A stretch of DNA of 64,000 nucleotides, taken from positions 6,120,613 through 6,184,612 of the forward strand of contig NW_003101680.1 of NCBI RefSeq assembly GCF_000003855.2, read 5' to 3'. The DNA is from Blastomyces gilchristii SLH14081. Taxonomy: Eukaryota; Ascomycota; Eurotiomycetes; Onygenales; Ajellomycetaceae. The translations under genes and the position numbers were made by a program. The notes under the pieces were generated by a model that worked only from the letters and a program-made list of their open reading frames with translations, was not told the DNA's origin and searched no databases. Positions 11,304 through 23,106 of the stretch are shown here, piece after piece (position 1 is the stretch's first letter; each line of letters opens with the position of its first letter).

Positions 11304-12546
11304 TTGATAAGTGTCTATGATTTCTCTTACTTCATGAGACTTTTCAATTATAAGTCTCTTCTTTTTCAACACTGATAATAGTGCTGTGAATAATTATAAT
11401 CTGCTTGAGTCTTGCATCTTTATCTTTATAAGATGTGAATTATTTATCAAGTTATATAAGACCTGTCCCTCTGATTCCTTCAATGTGTATGTTCTCAGAG
11501 AATCTGATCTGAGTATTTTATAGAGCTCAAATCATCTAGGTTGAAACTTCTCAGAACTCTCATTGTATATGAGAACTTATATTCTCATCTTGAGACTTGA
11601 TTTCTTAACTAGTGAGTCTCATATTCTTTTTGATTGAATTGCTCAGTTCAGAAGTAACTTGTTAGCTTTTGTATATGCATGACTGATCTCTTTCAATCTT
11701 GATTCTGTGTCTGTGTCTGTGACTGCTGTATTCACAACTGTTGTGTCTGCAACTGCTGTTCTCTTTCTCATCTTTTTCAAAGCATTCTTCAGAATGCGTG
11801 GATGCAATTCATACAACAGATAGAATAATGAAGACTTGAATACTGCATGCTGTTAAATCTGTGTGATTAATAGTGTCTGTCTGAGATATTCATCTCACAG
11901 TCTTGTAGACTTGCTCACTAGATATTTTATTAACATGTTGATTAAGATTTCATTCAAGTGTTTCATCTTTCTGTTTATTCACAGATGATATAGCATTGTT
12001 CTACAATGTCTTGTCTGTAACTGATCTATGAAATGTCTCACTGCTTCTTCTATGGGATTTGCATCATTATTAGTTAGAATCTCATGTGGCATTTCATAGT
12101 TGACATAGATCTCATCATGTAGAAACTTTGTCATCATCTTCTCTATCACTTCTGAAACTGCTTTTATAACTGGTCAGTTAGTAGCATAGTCAATAGCAGT
12201 GATTATTCAATAATTTTCATTTGATATTCACAGTAATATATCTATAAGATTTATCTCTCATTATTTGAATAATTATATTGTACATTTCATCTGATATTAT
12301 ACTTTCTCATATTCTAATCTTTTCTTAGATTCTTTCACAACCTGATAATTCAGACACTTGTAAGTGTATATCTGAATGTTCTCAGTCATGCTTGACTAGT
12401 ACACTCTTGATTCAAGTACACTCATGAGTTCAGAGCTTTCTAAGTGACTGAATTTCTTATGCATGTGAGTTATCAAGTCATATCTAAATAAATATTCTAG
12501 ATAGAGAGCTTTTGCATATTCTAGATTATAATAAAGCATAACATTG

Positions 12547-12570
12547 TTTTTTTTTTTTTTTTTTTTTTTT
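12547..12570. repeat. 24-bp poly(T) run
   Basis: A homopolymer of T inside decayed Gy-A1 integrase-proximal sequence. It has no flanking duplication or 3' UTR, so it reads as slippage and not as the poly(A) tail of an element. Confidence 0.8.
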
Positions 12571-12792
12571 AATTTTCTCAGCTTGAAGTTCAGAAGTGTC
12601 TCTTATACTACTTTTATAAGATGCTTATTATCTGATATCTTGCTATTTTTCAAGTAAGAGATTATTGCATTCACTCATTCTGATTCCTTGCATTCTCTCA
12701 GTATATTTAACATGAACTTTTCTTATATCTGATTCACAGAATTCTCACTCATGAAATTGAGTCTGTGACTGATTGTATCAGATATCACAGTG

Positions 12793-13170
12793 GCCCCGGT
12801 GGCCGAATGGTTAATGCGGCCACCCGGTAGCGCCTTGGCGTGGGAAACCAAGGCGCGTGGGTTCGAAACCCGCAGGGGATACATTAAATCCGGAACTCAA
12901 GCACCTCAGGTTTCTAATAAATACAGAGGTGTACAAATTGCTTCAATGAATTGCTCTATGTTCCTGGGCTGAGAAGTTATTATCGCATGTATTTAATTGT
13001 CACTTCTTTGTATTTTCCTATGTTCTTGTTATCTTGGTGTGGTCTCAACACCTGTATTTCCTCCTGTATAATCAACACTTGACCTGTATTTAACATCACG
13101 CAAGGACTCATCATAAGCTCCGCTTGCATATGAGTATAATGAAAGAATAATAATAATAATAATAATAATA
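12793..13170 (+). mobile_element. tRNA-derived SINE, copy 1 (378 bp)
   Basis: Bracketed by a perfect 12-bp target duplication, GATATCACAGTG (12781-12792 and 13171-13182). The head starts GCCCCGGTGGCCGAATGG and carries an A box (TGGCCGAATGGTTAA), a B box (GGTTCGAAACC), a D-arm-like GGCC/GGCC stem, and a perfect 9-bp hairpin GCGCCTTGG/CCAAGGCGC between the boxes. The A box is closest to tRNA-Ser type heads. A body of about 230 bp follows, and the tail is TATAATGAAAGAATAATAATAAT, near-identical to the LINE 3' end. CpG sites are kept although the host element is heavily decayed. Pol III transcribed by inference; noncoding. Confidence 0.92.
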
Positions 13171-15199
13171 GATATCACAGTGTCTGATTTCTTTCAGTAT
13201 TTAATATTAAGATTATACACTTAAAACTCTAAGATTCAATGTGCTAAGCATTTGAAAGATTTTATTATTAATTATAGATAGATAAGACTTTTATAATCTG
13301 TAATTACTGTTGTCATATGCCTGTTATTAATAGATCTATCTCATAATATCAGCATATGCTTAATCACTAGCAATTTCTTTTCATACACTGAGTAATTGAG
13401 CTTGATATCTGATAGTTTTCTATCATTGTACATCACTGAGTGCAGCTTGTCATTCTTACTCATCTACAGAAGAGCATCTCTGATAGCTTATTCAGATGTA
13501 TTCATCTCAATGTAGAAAGATTTATCATAATCTGATTGAATAAGCACTGAGAATATTATTACACATTTTCTCAGTGTAAGAAAGACCTCTTTACACATAG
13601 TATTTTAGATAATTGACTGAAACTTCTTCTTCTGCAGATTAGTATTCATTTCTCTTAAGAGATCTGAGAGTGATGCTGCTACTTGTATGAAATTCTTGAT
13701 AAATCTGCAGTAATATGAGATTAACTTAAGAAATTATCATACATAATATATGATTCTCAGCTGCAGTCAATTCACTATAATATTCAATTTCTTCAGAATG
13801 AGATATATACAGTTATCACTTATTACATATTTCACAAACTTCAACTCTTCTGTTTCAAACACACACTTGATTGATTTAATATAGAGGTTATACTCTGTCA
13901 GAGTTGTAAGCACTTCATTGAGATGCTGCAGATATTTGTCATATGAGTTTGAGAAGACTAGAATGTCATTCAGATATATAAGATATGAGATTTTATTCTA
14001 TTTATAAAGAATTGTATTCATCATTATTTAAAAGATGATGAGTGCATTTATCAGACTGAATAGTATTATCAGAAATTTGAACTTCTCTCATTATATATTA
14101 AATGTGATTTATGATACTGACAGTTCATCTACATGAATCTGCTAATATTCTGATAGAAGATCAATCTTTGATAGATATTAAGTATTTCTGACTGTATTCA
14201 ACTGTTGTTGAATCTATGATAATGAGTATCTCTTCTTAATTATAAGCTTATTAAGTGCTTGATAATTGATACACATTTGTCACTTCTCATTCACCTTTTT
14301 CATGAATAGAACTGAGAAGTCTCACACACTTGATGAGAATTGTATAAGATTATGTTCTAGAAGGTCTGTGATCTGATACTTCTATTTTTTTTTAAGATGT
14401 GTTTGTGACAGAGAGTACATATTTTGATTGACTGATTTCACATCTCTTCTATTAATCTCATGTATGAATTCTTGTTTCAGTGACAATTCTAATGAAAGAT
14501 CTGTTCAGAAGATCTTTTCATACTTCTTCAGAAGTTTCTTTATATACTAATTCTCTTATATATTCTTTATCTTGATTTTCTTCACTTCTGAGTCCTGTAT
14601 AACATACAGAATACTTTCAGATAAGATCTTACAAATCATTCTCTTTGCTTGTTAATGTGTAAGCAGATTTAATCCTTCTATATCAGAGATGTGAACTGTT
14701 CTTCTCATATCAGTTAATAGAATTGTATGAACTGTTTTCTTCTTATCAGTTAACTCTATATGATATGTATACTATTGAATCTGTGAATTGAATCTTTAAA
14801 ATTAATTAAGTCTGAGAATAAGATTGTATTTCACATTCTGCAGCTCTCATACTCAGATATAGTAAGATTATTCTCTGAAGTGTAAGAGAACTCTTACTCT
14901 TACAGATAATACTAAATATCAGTTATCAGATAATCTTATATATTGAGAATTCTTCACTCAGCAGACTTCTTTCAGTCTTCAGATTATATAATTATTAATA
15001 TATTATATAAAAGCTTCTGTGTCTGCTAACACTTTTACAGTCATCTCTCAATTCTTACTCAAGTGTTCTCTATACATTAATATTTCATATCTCAAGACAT
15101 TGAAATGAGTGTCTGCTTCATTCTCACTCACATCTTAGTCAGAAGCCTGCTTTCTCTTAATATTCATAGAATTCAGAGAATCATCTAATATGAGCATCT

Positions 15200-15856
15200 C
15201 TTTCACTTTGAAGACTTTTTATAGAATATCAGTGAGTGTCTCTGAGCTCATTGATTCTGCTAGTTTTTTGACTTTCTTAACTCTGCATGCTGTGTGTAAT
15301 CTTTTATATCATGATTTTGACATCTGCAGTTAAAGCAAGCTCAATACTTATAATATCAAGATTTTCACTCAGAGAATTTCTTTTTCAGAGAATTCAGCAC
15401 TTTAATAATAATATTCAAATCTAAATTCATTATATCTAAGTATATAACTTATGTTATAGAAGTCTGATTATCTATTCTCTGCTGAGACATACTTAATTAC
15501 AGTATTTTCTATTATAACTGACTTACTTATTTCTGTACAATGAGAATATTATATGCTTTCTTCACTATGTCTGATTATGAGATTAAGAATTTTCATTTCA
15601 CTCTCAACTCAGATGTAAGATTATGAATAAAGATCTGTAAATAGAAAGATATTAAAAACTCTTCATTTAATATAAGATAGTGTAAGCTGAAGTGTATGAA
15701 GTATAATATAAGATTACTCACTTATCTACACTCAGTGAAGTATTTATAATACTTATCTCATATATTCACTTTCTCAAAGTTGTGTAACATTCATTTGAAA
15801 AACTCATTTCATATTCATAAGAATGAATATTATTCTGAGTCTGTGAAATTCATCTG
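15200..15856 (-). pseudogene. C-terminal part of Gy-A1 gag with zinc knuckle
   Basis: Minus strand, continuing the gag of 23107-24148 across the Gy-B1 insertion. Around 15290-15345 a CCHC knuckle reads CFNCRCQNHDIKDY, where the last Cys has become Tyr. Upstream is charged, low-hydrophobicity sequence usual for nucleocapsid. Nucleocapsid binds and packages element RNA. Several in-frame stops. Confidence 0.65.
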
Positions 15857-16114
15857 TGTAAGAAATCCCACTTCTCGCGGATTCTTTCCCTCTATTCCTA
15901 TCTCTCACATAACTAATAGAGCTAGCGGCCCTTGGCTACACACAACTATATAGACTGGAGTTCACAAATACTATTCATAACTCAGCTTGAATGCTATTAT
16001 ACATTTAATCTCTACATTTTATCTTTCTACTGTGAATACTTCTAGTAGTTAACAGTACATATCATGTCAAGCTGCAAACACCTGAATAATTGCCTGTGAG
16101 CACTTATTCTTACA
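15857..16114 (+). repeat. 5' LTR of Gy-B1 (258 bp)
   Basis: Starts TGTAAGAA and ends TTCTTACA, a perfect 8-bp inverted pair. Keeps CpG (CTCGCGGATTC, CTAGCGGCCC) that other Gy-B LTRs have lost. A TATATAG motif after ACACACAAC could be the TATA element. The sequence following the LTR (TTTCAAGCTCAGTC) does not start with TGG, so a standard tRNA 3'-end primer binding site is not evident. Confidence 0.92.
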
Positions 16115-16146
16115 TTTCAAGCTCAGTCAGTCAGCAACTATCTGTT

Positions 16147-17390
16147 ATGACTGAAAGAACTAGAAACTTGTATACTTCAATCTCTGTGAACTCTACTACA
16201 GACACTCAGAAGCAGTCATCTGAATCATGAATAACTCTTATGAAAGAAGTCTCAGAGAACTTATTAATCACTCACAGAACATTATTCTCTATATCTGTGA
16301 CAGAGAAACTCTCTGAACTCATGAATGAATCAATCTCAGTGAAGAATATTCTTAAGTATCTCTCACAGAATTAAGCTATTTTTCTACAAGAAATGCTTAC
16401 TGTCTGTGAATACTCTCAAACTGAGTCTCTAGACATGATCTTCAGAGATATCTGTGAACTGAAAAGAAACTTTCTTAAGCTGTGACCACTTAAGATCACT
16501 TATCAAATCACAATCTATAAAAGCTTTTATGAGTTTGTATTTGAAATTGACTCACAAGCCTGACTGTGTGATATAAAAGATGAAGAAGCTGTTATCTATA
16601 TAATAACAGATCTCTATTACACTGAAGTCAAGAACTAGCTGAATTATCTAGAGAATGATCATGAGAGATTCTGCTGATCTGTTCTCAAGATCTATCTAGA
16701 GAATAAGTTAAGAGACTTCATAAGTCAGACAGAGAACACCTGGACTGTGATCATCAATATTAGAAAAAGAGATAAGAAATCTGATAAAGACTACTCACAG
16801 TACTTCATGAAATTGTAATGTGAATTAAGATCTGTGAAAACAGGGCTCTGAAACAAGACCTGAATGATGATATTTGTAAAAAGACTGAATAAAGATATGT
16901 AGAACAAGCTTATTAAGTAAGACTCTAAGTTCTTGACTCTGAAGAAGCTAATGACTCTCATTTATCACTTACAGATCACTGTGAGAGTCACAGATCTATG
17001 AAGAGTAGATTACTGACTGACTCTGTAAGAGTCAGAATAATAGAGAACAGGTTTATCAGAAAAAGATAACAAGATAGAGAGAGATTCATATCTGACTGCT
17101 GAGTAGAGAGAGAGAGCTTCACAAGCTCTTATAAATAGAGTGTATAATAGAGAGACTAAGAAAAAGAAACTCTGCTTTATTTATTCTAAATCAGAATATC
17201 TTCACACAAACTGTTCAGATAAATTAAAATAGAAATTTGAGAAGTCACAGACAGAGTCAGCAACAGCCTTCTTAAGAATCTTAAAGCTGACATCTGAATC
17301 TGTTACTTCTCTGATGAAAATGCTTGCTTATGAGAAGAGACTGTGTCATGATACTGCTATCTCATAAGTATGAAAAGTATTGATGAACTC
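16147..17390 (+). pseudogene. Gy-B1 gag
   Basis: The ATG at 16147 is the first after the LTR and has a partner at 30828 in copy B2. The frame runs to about 17390 with transition-type stops and probably one frame change. The capsid part contains WTVIINIRKRDKKSDKD and FMKL. A CCHC knuckle at 17173-17214 reads CFIYSKSEYLHTNC, where the second Cys and the His have become Tyr. A basic, Arg/Lys-rich stretch precedes the knuckle. Gag forms the particle and binds RNA. The knuckle damage alone would impair this copy. Confidence 0.8.
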
Positions 17391-17395
17391 AGAAT

Positions 17396-20300
17396 CTCAG
17401 GTCACTGTAGTGTCTCTAAAGCTTGTGAAGTGAATGAGCTGAATAGTGAAAACTGAGAATCTGCTCTTATAACAAGCAGAATGTGAGAACTCAGATCTGA
17501 GAGCTGAGAGACTCATAAGAGTTACTTTTGAATTATAAGATCTCTCTGAAACCTGGAGAATATTTGCAGAAACTGTGATTATCATAAATATCACAGATGA
17601 TATGTACTTGAGACTTACATGACTTTAAAGACACAATTCACACATAGCTGTCTGTGAGTCAGGTTTATACTTCTGATCAGTGTTAACAGACTCACTCACA
17701 GAGATAGAATCAGTTGATACTGTAGAGTTGATTAGAGAAGACAAGCTCATCTATATAATGACTTTATGAGTGTCTGAGAATCTCACAGTCATGAAAACTG
17801 AGCTTCAGATATCAGAGAAATACTGAGATCTCACAGAGATGTTCAGTTCAGCAAAGACAGCTAAGCTTTCTTCTCACTATGAGAAGAATCTGATAATAGA
17901 TTTGATAGAAGAGTAGAAACCCTTCTGAGAATTAATCTATAAGCTCTCTTATCATGAGACAGAGGTCTTACAGACCTATGTAAAGAAGAATCTGAAGAAT
18001 AACTTTATCTGATCTTCATAGATCTTCACAGAAGTCTCTGTGATATTCATGAAAAAGAAGGATAAAGATCTCAGATTGTGTATAGACTATCACAATCTGA
18101 ACTTTAAGATAATAAAGAGCTGCTATCTTCTGTCTCTGATTGAGAATGTAATTAATCATCTTATAAGAGCTGTTATATTCACACAACTGAATATAATTAA
18201 TGTATATACATGACTGTGAATACAGTCTGAGAATAAATGAAAGACTGTCTTTAGAACTGCACTGAGATTGTTTAAATATCTAGTGATGTCTTTTGATCTA
18301 ACTAATATCTCTGCAGCATTTCAGTCTTTTATCAATAAAATACTTCATACATATCTGAATATCTTTGTGAGAATATATCTGAATGATGTGATAATGTACT
18401 TTATAAAGAAGAAAGAACACACTGAGCATATATGAAATGTGTTGAAAATCTTAGATAAGACAGAACTGTATATTAAGCTTATAAAGTACAACTTCAGTGT
18501 CTGTTAGATTAATTTCCTAGAATATATAATCACTGTAGATAATATTCAGATGAAATCTTCATAAGTTAAGACTATTCTATTATAACTGAAGTTAACTAGT
18601 ATTTATAAGATTCAGATCTTTCTGAGCTTTGTGAATTTCTATAGATGATTTATCTTTGCATTTGTAAGAATCTTCTTGACTCTTACAGACATACTGAAGA
18701 ATGAAAATAAGAAGAAGTCATTCTATGAATGAAGAATGAAAAGATTGTTGAGAAGAGAGAACTGTGAGAACTTTCTTATCTCAGAAGCTTACAGAGTCTT
18801 TACAAGGTTGAAACAGATATTTACAGACACAGTAATACTGTTTCACTTTGATTTCTTACTCTTAATTAGATTGAAGACAGATGTCTTCTTCTTTATGATT
18901 TCAGAAATAGTCTCATAACTACAGTTAAATAAGAACTGAGTTTCAGTGACCTTTTTCTTATGAAAGATGCAATCTGTGAAGATCAACTATAATATTCATA
19001 ATCAGAAGCTTCTTATAATAGTGAAATTCTTTCATCACTGATATTACTACTTTGAGAGTCTCATAACAGTGATTACTATTAGAACTGATTATAACAGCTT
19101 ACAATAGTTTACTTTAATCAAGAAACTCTCACAGTGACAGATTCACTGAGCTCAGAGACTAAGTGAGTTCTGATTCAAGATAGAATATATCAAGGAAACT
19201 AAGAACTCAGCAGACAGACTCTCTTACAGATCAGACTATGTTAAGAAGATCAGAGTAACAGATACAGAGAGACTAGAGAAGACAGAAAAGCTTCACAGAA
19301 TACTTGAACTGAGTGTTATGAAGAGATTGACTGAAGAGTCTCTTAATTCTCTATAAGAGAAGAGAGAGAAGAGAGAGAAAAAGTCTGTATAACTACTCTC
19401 TATAACACTGAGAGTTAACACTCTGAGAATCTTTACAAGAATTCTTGAAGAGAGTATCTATAATTTGAAGAGTTTATAAGCTTTGAGAAGTACTGTAGAA
19501 GACTTGATGTAAGAGAAAACAGAGTATAAGTCTTTATAAGATCTTCTATTCAGATTATCTGAACTACAACTGAAGAATAAATATTCTCAGTATATTTAAA
19601 AACTACTCACAGCAGAGATCAATTCTACAGAAATAAAGAATTAAAGAGACTTAAATAATCTCTTGTGAAAAGAGAGCTGAATTTATGTATCTATAAATGA
19701 GTTTCTATATATAGAACTTATTAAAAGGTATCATAACTCTTCTCTAGCAGATTATTTTATAGACACTAGAACTCATGAGTTACTTATAAGAAAATACTTC
19801 TGATCAAAGATGTAAGAACTTATGAAGAAGATAGTGAATTCTTATACTATTTATCAGAATTCACAGATAGTACAGTTCAGATTATATAAAGAACTTACTT
19901 CTCTACTCATTCTACAGAAACCTTGAAAATAGCTAGAAATGAATACTCTTATAAGTCTCTCTGAAAGTAAGAATATATATAATACCTGCTTTGACAGTGT
20001 ACTGATGATAGTGAATTACTTTATCAAGATAACACACTTTATACTCATCTGCAAGAACTTGAAGTCAAGAGATTTGACTTATATCTTCATTCACAATATA
20101 ATCTGATTGCATGAATTATCTGTGAACATTGTCTTAGATAGAGAATTAATCTTCACAGAAGAGTTCTGATCTGATCTGATAACTATACTGAAGATTTTAT
20201 AAGATCTAAGTATGACTTTTCATCAACAGACAGATAATCAGATAGAACATTTAATAAGTATATTGAAACAGTATCTGCAGTGCTTTGTCAATTACAATCA

Positions 20301-20990
20301 GAATAACTGAGTGTATTGATTATCACTCACAGAGTTCATATATAATAACTTAAAGCATGTCAGCACAGATAAAACCCTCTTTGAGATACTCACTGAGACT
20401 TATTCATGAATAATCTTAATGAACCTGTGAGAGTATACTATAGAGTGTGATGATGCTTATGAACAGACTGAGAGAATTCAGAAGATCTGAGAGAAAGTCT
20501 GTGAATTCTTGAGAAAGACTCAAGAGTATTAGAAGAGATACTATAACTTCAAGTATATTATAAAGAGTTTTAAGAAAGATGATAGAGTCTAACTGAGTCT
20601 AGAAAATATTATTATATAGAGATCTAGTAAGAAGCTGAATCTCTTACAGATAGAGTCTTATAAAATTATAAAGAAAGTTAACTCACAATTCTACAGATTA
20701 AAACTATCATCTGAGTTATAGATATATAATATTTTTTATATCTCTTTACTCTGTAAATATAAGGAATTCTCAGAAAAGAACTCTGTGACTCATCACCTTA
20801 TTCACAAAGTACTAGAGAATAAAAGAGAATATTAGATTAAAGAGATTATTAACTCAGAGAAGTGAGATTATAAGCTCTGATTCAAGGTTCAGTGATAAGA
20901 GTATTCTGATAAGATAAATGAGTTCACTTAAGAACTATTCAGACAGATAAGATATCTGCAGAAGCTGAGACATGACTTTCATACTATGAA
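17396..20990 (+). pseudogene. Gy-B1 pol with C-terminal chromodomain
   Basis: Protease region ends near 17620 in DMYLSLT, the counterpart of the DMILGL-type end of retropepsins. RT: VIFMKKKDKDLRLCIDY near 18040-18090, then FKYLVMSFDLTN (normally MPFGLTN) and YLND at 18376-18387 (normally YLDD). RNase H follows to about 19200. Integrase zinc-binding region at 19720-19865 (YTIYQ replaces CxxC). In the core, the first acidic residue is Asn (20014-20016), Asp is kept at 20137 and Glu at 20245, spacing D-35-E. Chromodomain at about 20821-20950 (KEIINSEK, FKVQ, EYSDKINEFT). Stops fit TGG, CAA and CGA changed by transition. The two catalytic Asp-to-Asn changes make it inactive. Confidence 0.9.
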
Positions 20991-21229
20991 TTCTAATAAG
21001 TCAGAATAATACAGTCTTTACTAAGAATCTGATTATAATAAAGATATTAACACTGTCATTTATAAGCTCTAGTCTATAAGATAATGAGTTTTTACTGAGA
21101 TGAACAGTCTGCAGTATACATAAGAAAAGAAGAAATCATACTCTTATTAAAACTAAAAAACAAGAAAATAAACAGAGCTGTGAACATAATTTAGAGATTA
21201 ATAAAGAAAAAACAAAGAAAACTTAAATT

Positions 21230-22400
21230 CACATTCTCAATATTTATAACACTTAATTCTTCTTATAACTATTAATTTCTCTCTTTAAAGAAGTAGAGAG
21301 TATTATATCTGTGATACAGACAATTATTACATTTGATATAAAGACTGTTAAAAATGCACAGACTTCAGAGAAGCTGAATACCAGAGTATATACAGTTGTA
21401 GCAGAGTCTTAAGAACTGATCATCTATGCATGTGATCAGATATTTCTCACAAAGCTGTGTTCACTTTCTCAGTTATACTGAAGTATTCAGTCTGAAAATA
21501 ATTGAGATACAGAGAGAGAACTCATCTGTTCAGGTTAACTTCTGTTACAAATTTATAACATTTGCATTGTCTTGATTACCTGGATTTTACAGATACTCAG
21601 AGACTCATCTCTCATTAATAATGAGATTATGAAAATGCACTGTGATATGAGAATCATTGATAGAAAATCTAGACATATTCATATATATCTGGTCAGAGAT
21701 TGTACAGGCAGAGAGAGAATAATTGTAGATCTATAAGACTGCAGAAGACACTGATAACACTGAGAGCTTTGTAAGAACTGTTAGCTAGAATCTGTAAGAA
21801 ATTACTTATGAGAAGACTTACAGCAAAGAGAGAGACTGCACTACTTGAAGTCAGAAGCTGGTCTGAGAGAGGCATGGAGTTAGTCACTGGCCTGAAGATC
21901 AGGTATGATGGTGAGACTGAGAGAAGTGAAGATATGATCATGAGTAATGATACTTCTGCTTCACCAGCCAGTAAAAAGTAATCAGAGAAGTTACAGAGAC
22001 ACTCATGAGAAGCTCAGCAGTAGTCAGACATTATTTATAAAGATATTAGAATTGAAAAAATTTTTATTCTTGAGAAGTTCTTGAATCAATATATGAACAT
22101 TGTCAGAAACACTCTCTCTCTGTTATCTGAGTGAAAACACTTCACAGATGAATAAGAATACTCACAGTTTGTGAGAATGAAAGCTGTTACAGAAAAAGAA
22201 AAAAGAAGATGAGATTCTACAGACAGATCTGAGATATTTATACTACTTTAGAGAGATTTACTTACACTGTGAGTAATCTTATAAAATAGTCAGATCACTC
22301 TAGTAAATAAGAGTGATTGTGAATCACAGATCTGAATCTTTCTATATGACTATAAAGAGTGATTATAGACTGTGAATATCTTGATTCTACAATTCTACAG
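21230..22400 (+). pseudogene. Possible post-pol ORF of Gy-B1, function unknown
   Basis: Between pol and the polypurine tract lie about 1.8 kb. One plus-strand frame reads through with only transition-type stops, and its translation is conserved in copy B2 (54390 to about 55440). Landmarks: DNYYI.YKDC.KCTDFRE in B1 against DNYCIWHEDCQKCIDFRE in B2, then LARICKKLL, EVRSWSERG and NDTSASPASKK in B1. The Cys/His-containing start and Lys/Glu-rich end resemble no family I can name. The opposite strand is also open for 82 codons (21693-21941), so coding sense is not proven. It may also be a noncoding 3' region. Confidence 0.4.
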
Positions 22401-22833
22401 AGTTGATGAAAGAATGAAAAATTCCTCACAATTCTACAGTATCAAAGAATAATGATTCACAAGAATAAGTGAAAGATTCACTTACAAATGCTTCTCTTTG
22501 ATAAGAGTGATCTCACAGAGAGTGATTCATCTGTGAGATGAATCTATATAATGATTATACAAGAATCTCATGAAAATAATTGAGAGTCAACTGAAACTCT
22601 TCTGTATGAAAGATGTGAGATGAATCTGTGTAATAGTCAGAGAAGAATCTGTAGATCATAAAGAATCTCATAGAATAAGAAACTGAGTGACAGACTCTTT
22701 TCTCTTCACAGTAACAAGGGATTTTTTCTCACTGAGGTTTTTTATAGATGTGAAGGGTTTTTAGTGAGTATCACTACAGTGCTGAGCTGATTCTATAAAG
22801 TCACTCAGTGAAAGGCTTCACAGACAAAGCCTT

Positions 22834-22846
22834 AGAGAGAGAGAGA
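22834..22846 (+). promoter_or_regulatory. Polypurine tract of Gy-B1
   Basis: AGAGAGAGAGAGA two bases before the 3' LTR. It is the plus-strand priming site and confirms plus orientation. Confidence 0.8.
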
Positions 22847-22848
22847 TA

Positions 22849-23106
22849 TGTAAGAAATCTCACTTCTTGCAGATTCTTTATCTCTATTTCTATCTCTCAT
22901 GTAATCAATAGAGCTAGCGGCCCTTGGCTACACACAACTATATAGACTGAAGTTCATGAATACTATTCATAACTCAGCTTGAATGCTATTATACATTTGA
23001 TTTTTACATTTTATCTTCTGATCATGAATACTTCTAGTAGTTAACAGTACATATCACATCAAGCCGCAAACACCTGAATAATTGCCTGTGAGTACTTATT
23101 CTTACA
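22849..23106 (+). repeat. 3' LTR of Gy-B1 (258 bp)
   Basis: Same length and ends (TGTAAGAA, TTCTTACA) as the 5' LTR. Differences are mostly C/T and G/A; for example CTCGCGGATTC has become CTTGCAGATTC. Confidence 0.92.

Larger units (their letters stand above)
11312..15200 (-). pseudogene. Gy-A1 pol: protease, RT, RNase H, integrase
   Basis: Minus strand. RT catalytic box YLND at 13965-13976, followed by ILVFSNSYDKYLQHLNEV, a Ty3/Gypsy-type block. Integrase core: AIDYATN with the first catalytic Asp near 12180-12210 and HEILTNNDAN near 12060, where the second Asp (normally ILTDRGAN) has become Asn. Integrase C-terminal domain: FQPR, stop (from W), FELYKI, then RTYTL and NLINNSHL at about 11430-11560, which matches the GPY/F module of Ty3/Gypsy integrases. 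Stops are of transition type. A SINE interrupts the region between RNase H and integrase. Exact protease limits could not be set. Confidence 0.82.
15857..23106 (+). mobile_element. Gy-B copy B1, complete chromodomain Ty3/Gypsy element (7.25 kb)
   Basis: Two 258-bp LTRs (15857-16114 and 22849-23106) enclose gag, pol and a long 3' region on the plus strand. It sits in the gag of Gy-A1. Flanks are ATCTG (15852-15856) and ATCTT (23107-23111), a 5-bp target duplication with one mismatch. The uninterrupted site in A2 near 26139-26143 (TATCTTTTT context) and in A3 near 63940-63950 confirms the break point. Order gag-PR-RT-RNase H-integrase-chromodomain makes it a chromovirus. Chromodomains in this family guide integration to methylated-H3 chromatin. 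All ORFs are broken, so it is not autonomous. Confidence 0.93.

Noticed and set aside
12547..12570. Poly(T) as the poly(A) tail of another non-LTR element
   Set aside because: No flanking duplication and no element-like sequence beside it.
12793..12885. A genuine tRNA gene
   Set aside because: Three copies with target duplications and a common non-tRNA body and tail; no normal anticodon arm.
12790..12972. Open frame over the SINE head (also 35156-35377 and the minus strand at 49152-49490), apparently conserved three times
   Set aside because: Repeated because the SINE is repeated. The conserved bases are the A and B boxes and hairpin of a Pol III unit, not a protein.
21693..21941. Hydrophobic minus-strand open frames here and at 54868-55098
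   Set aside because: Antisense to the element's other frames, and matched only because both are Gy-B copies. Strand not proven, so not listed as genes.
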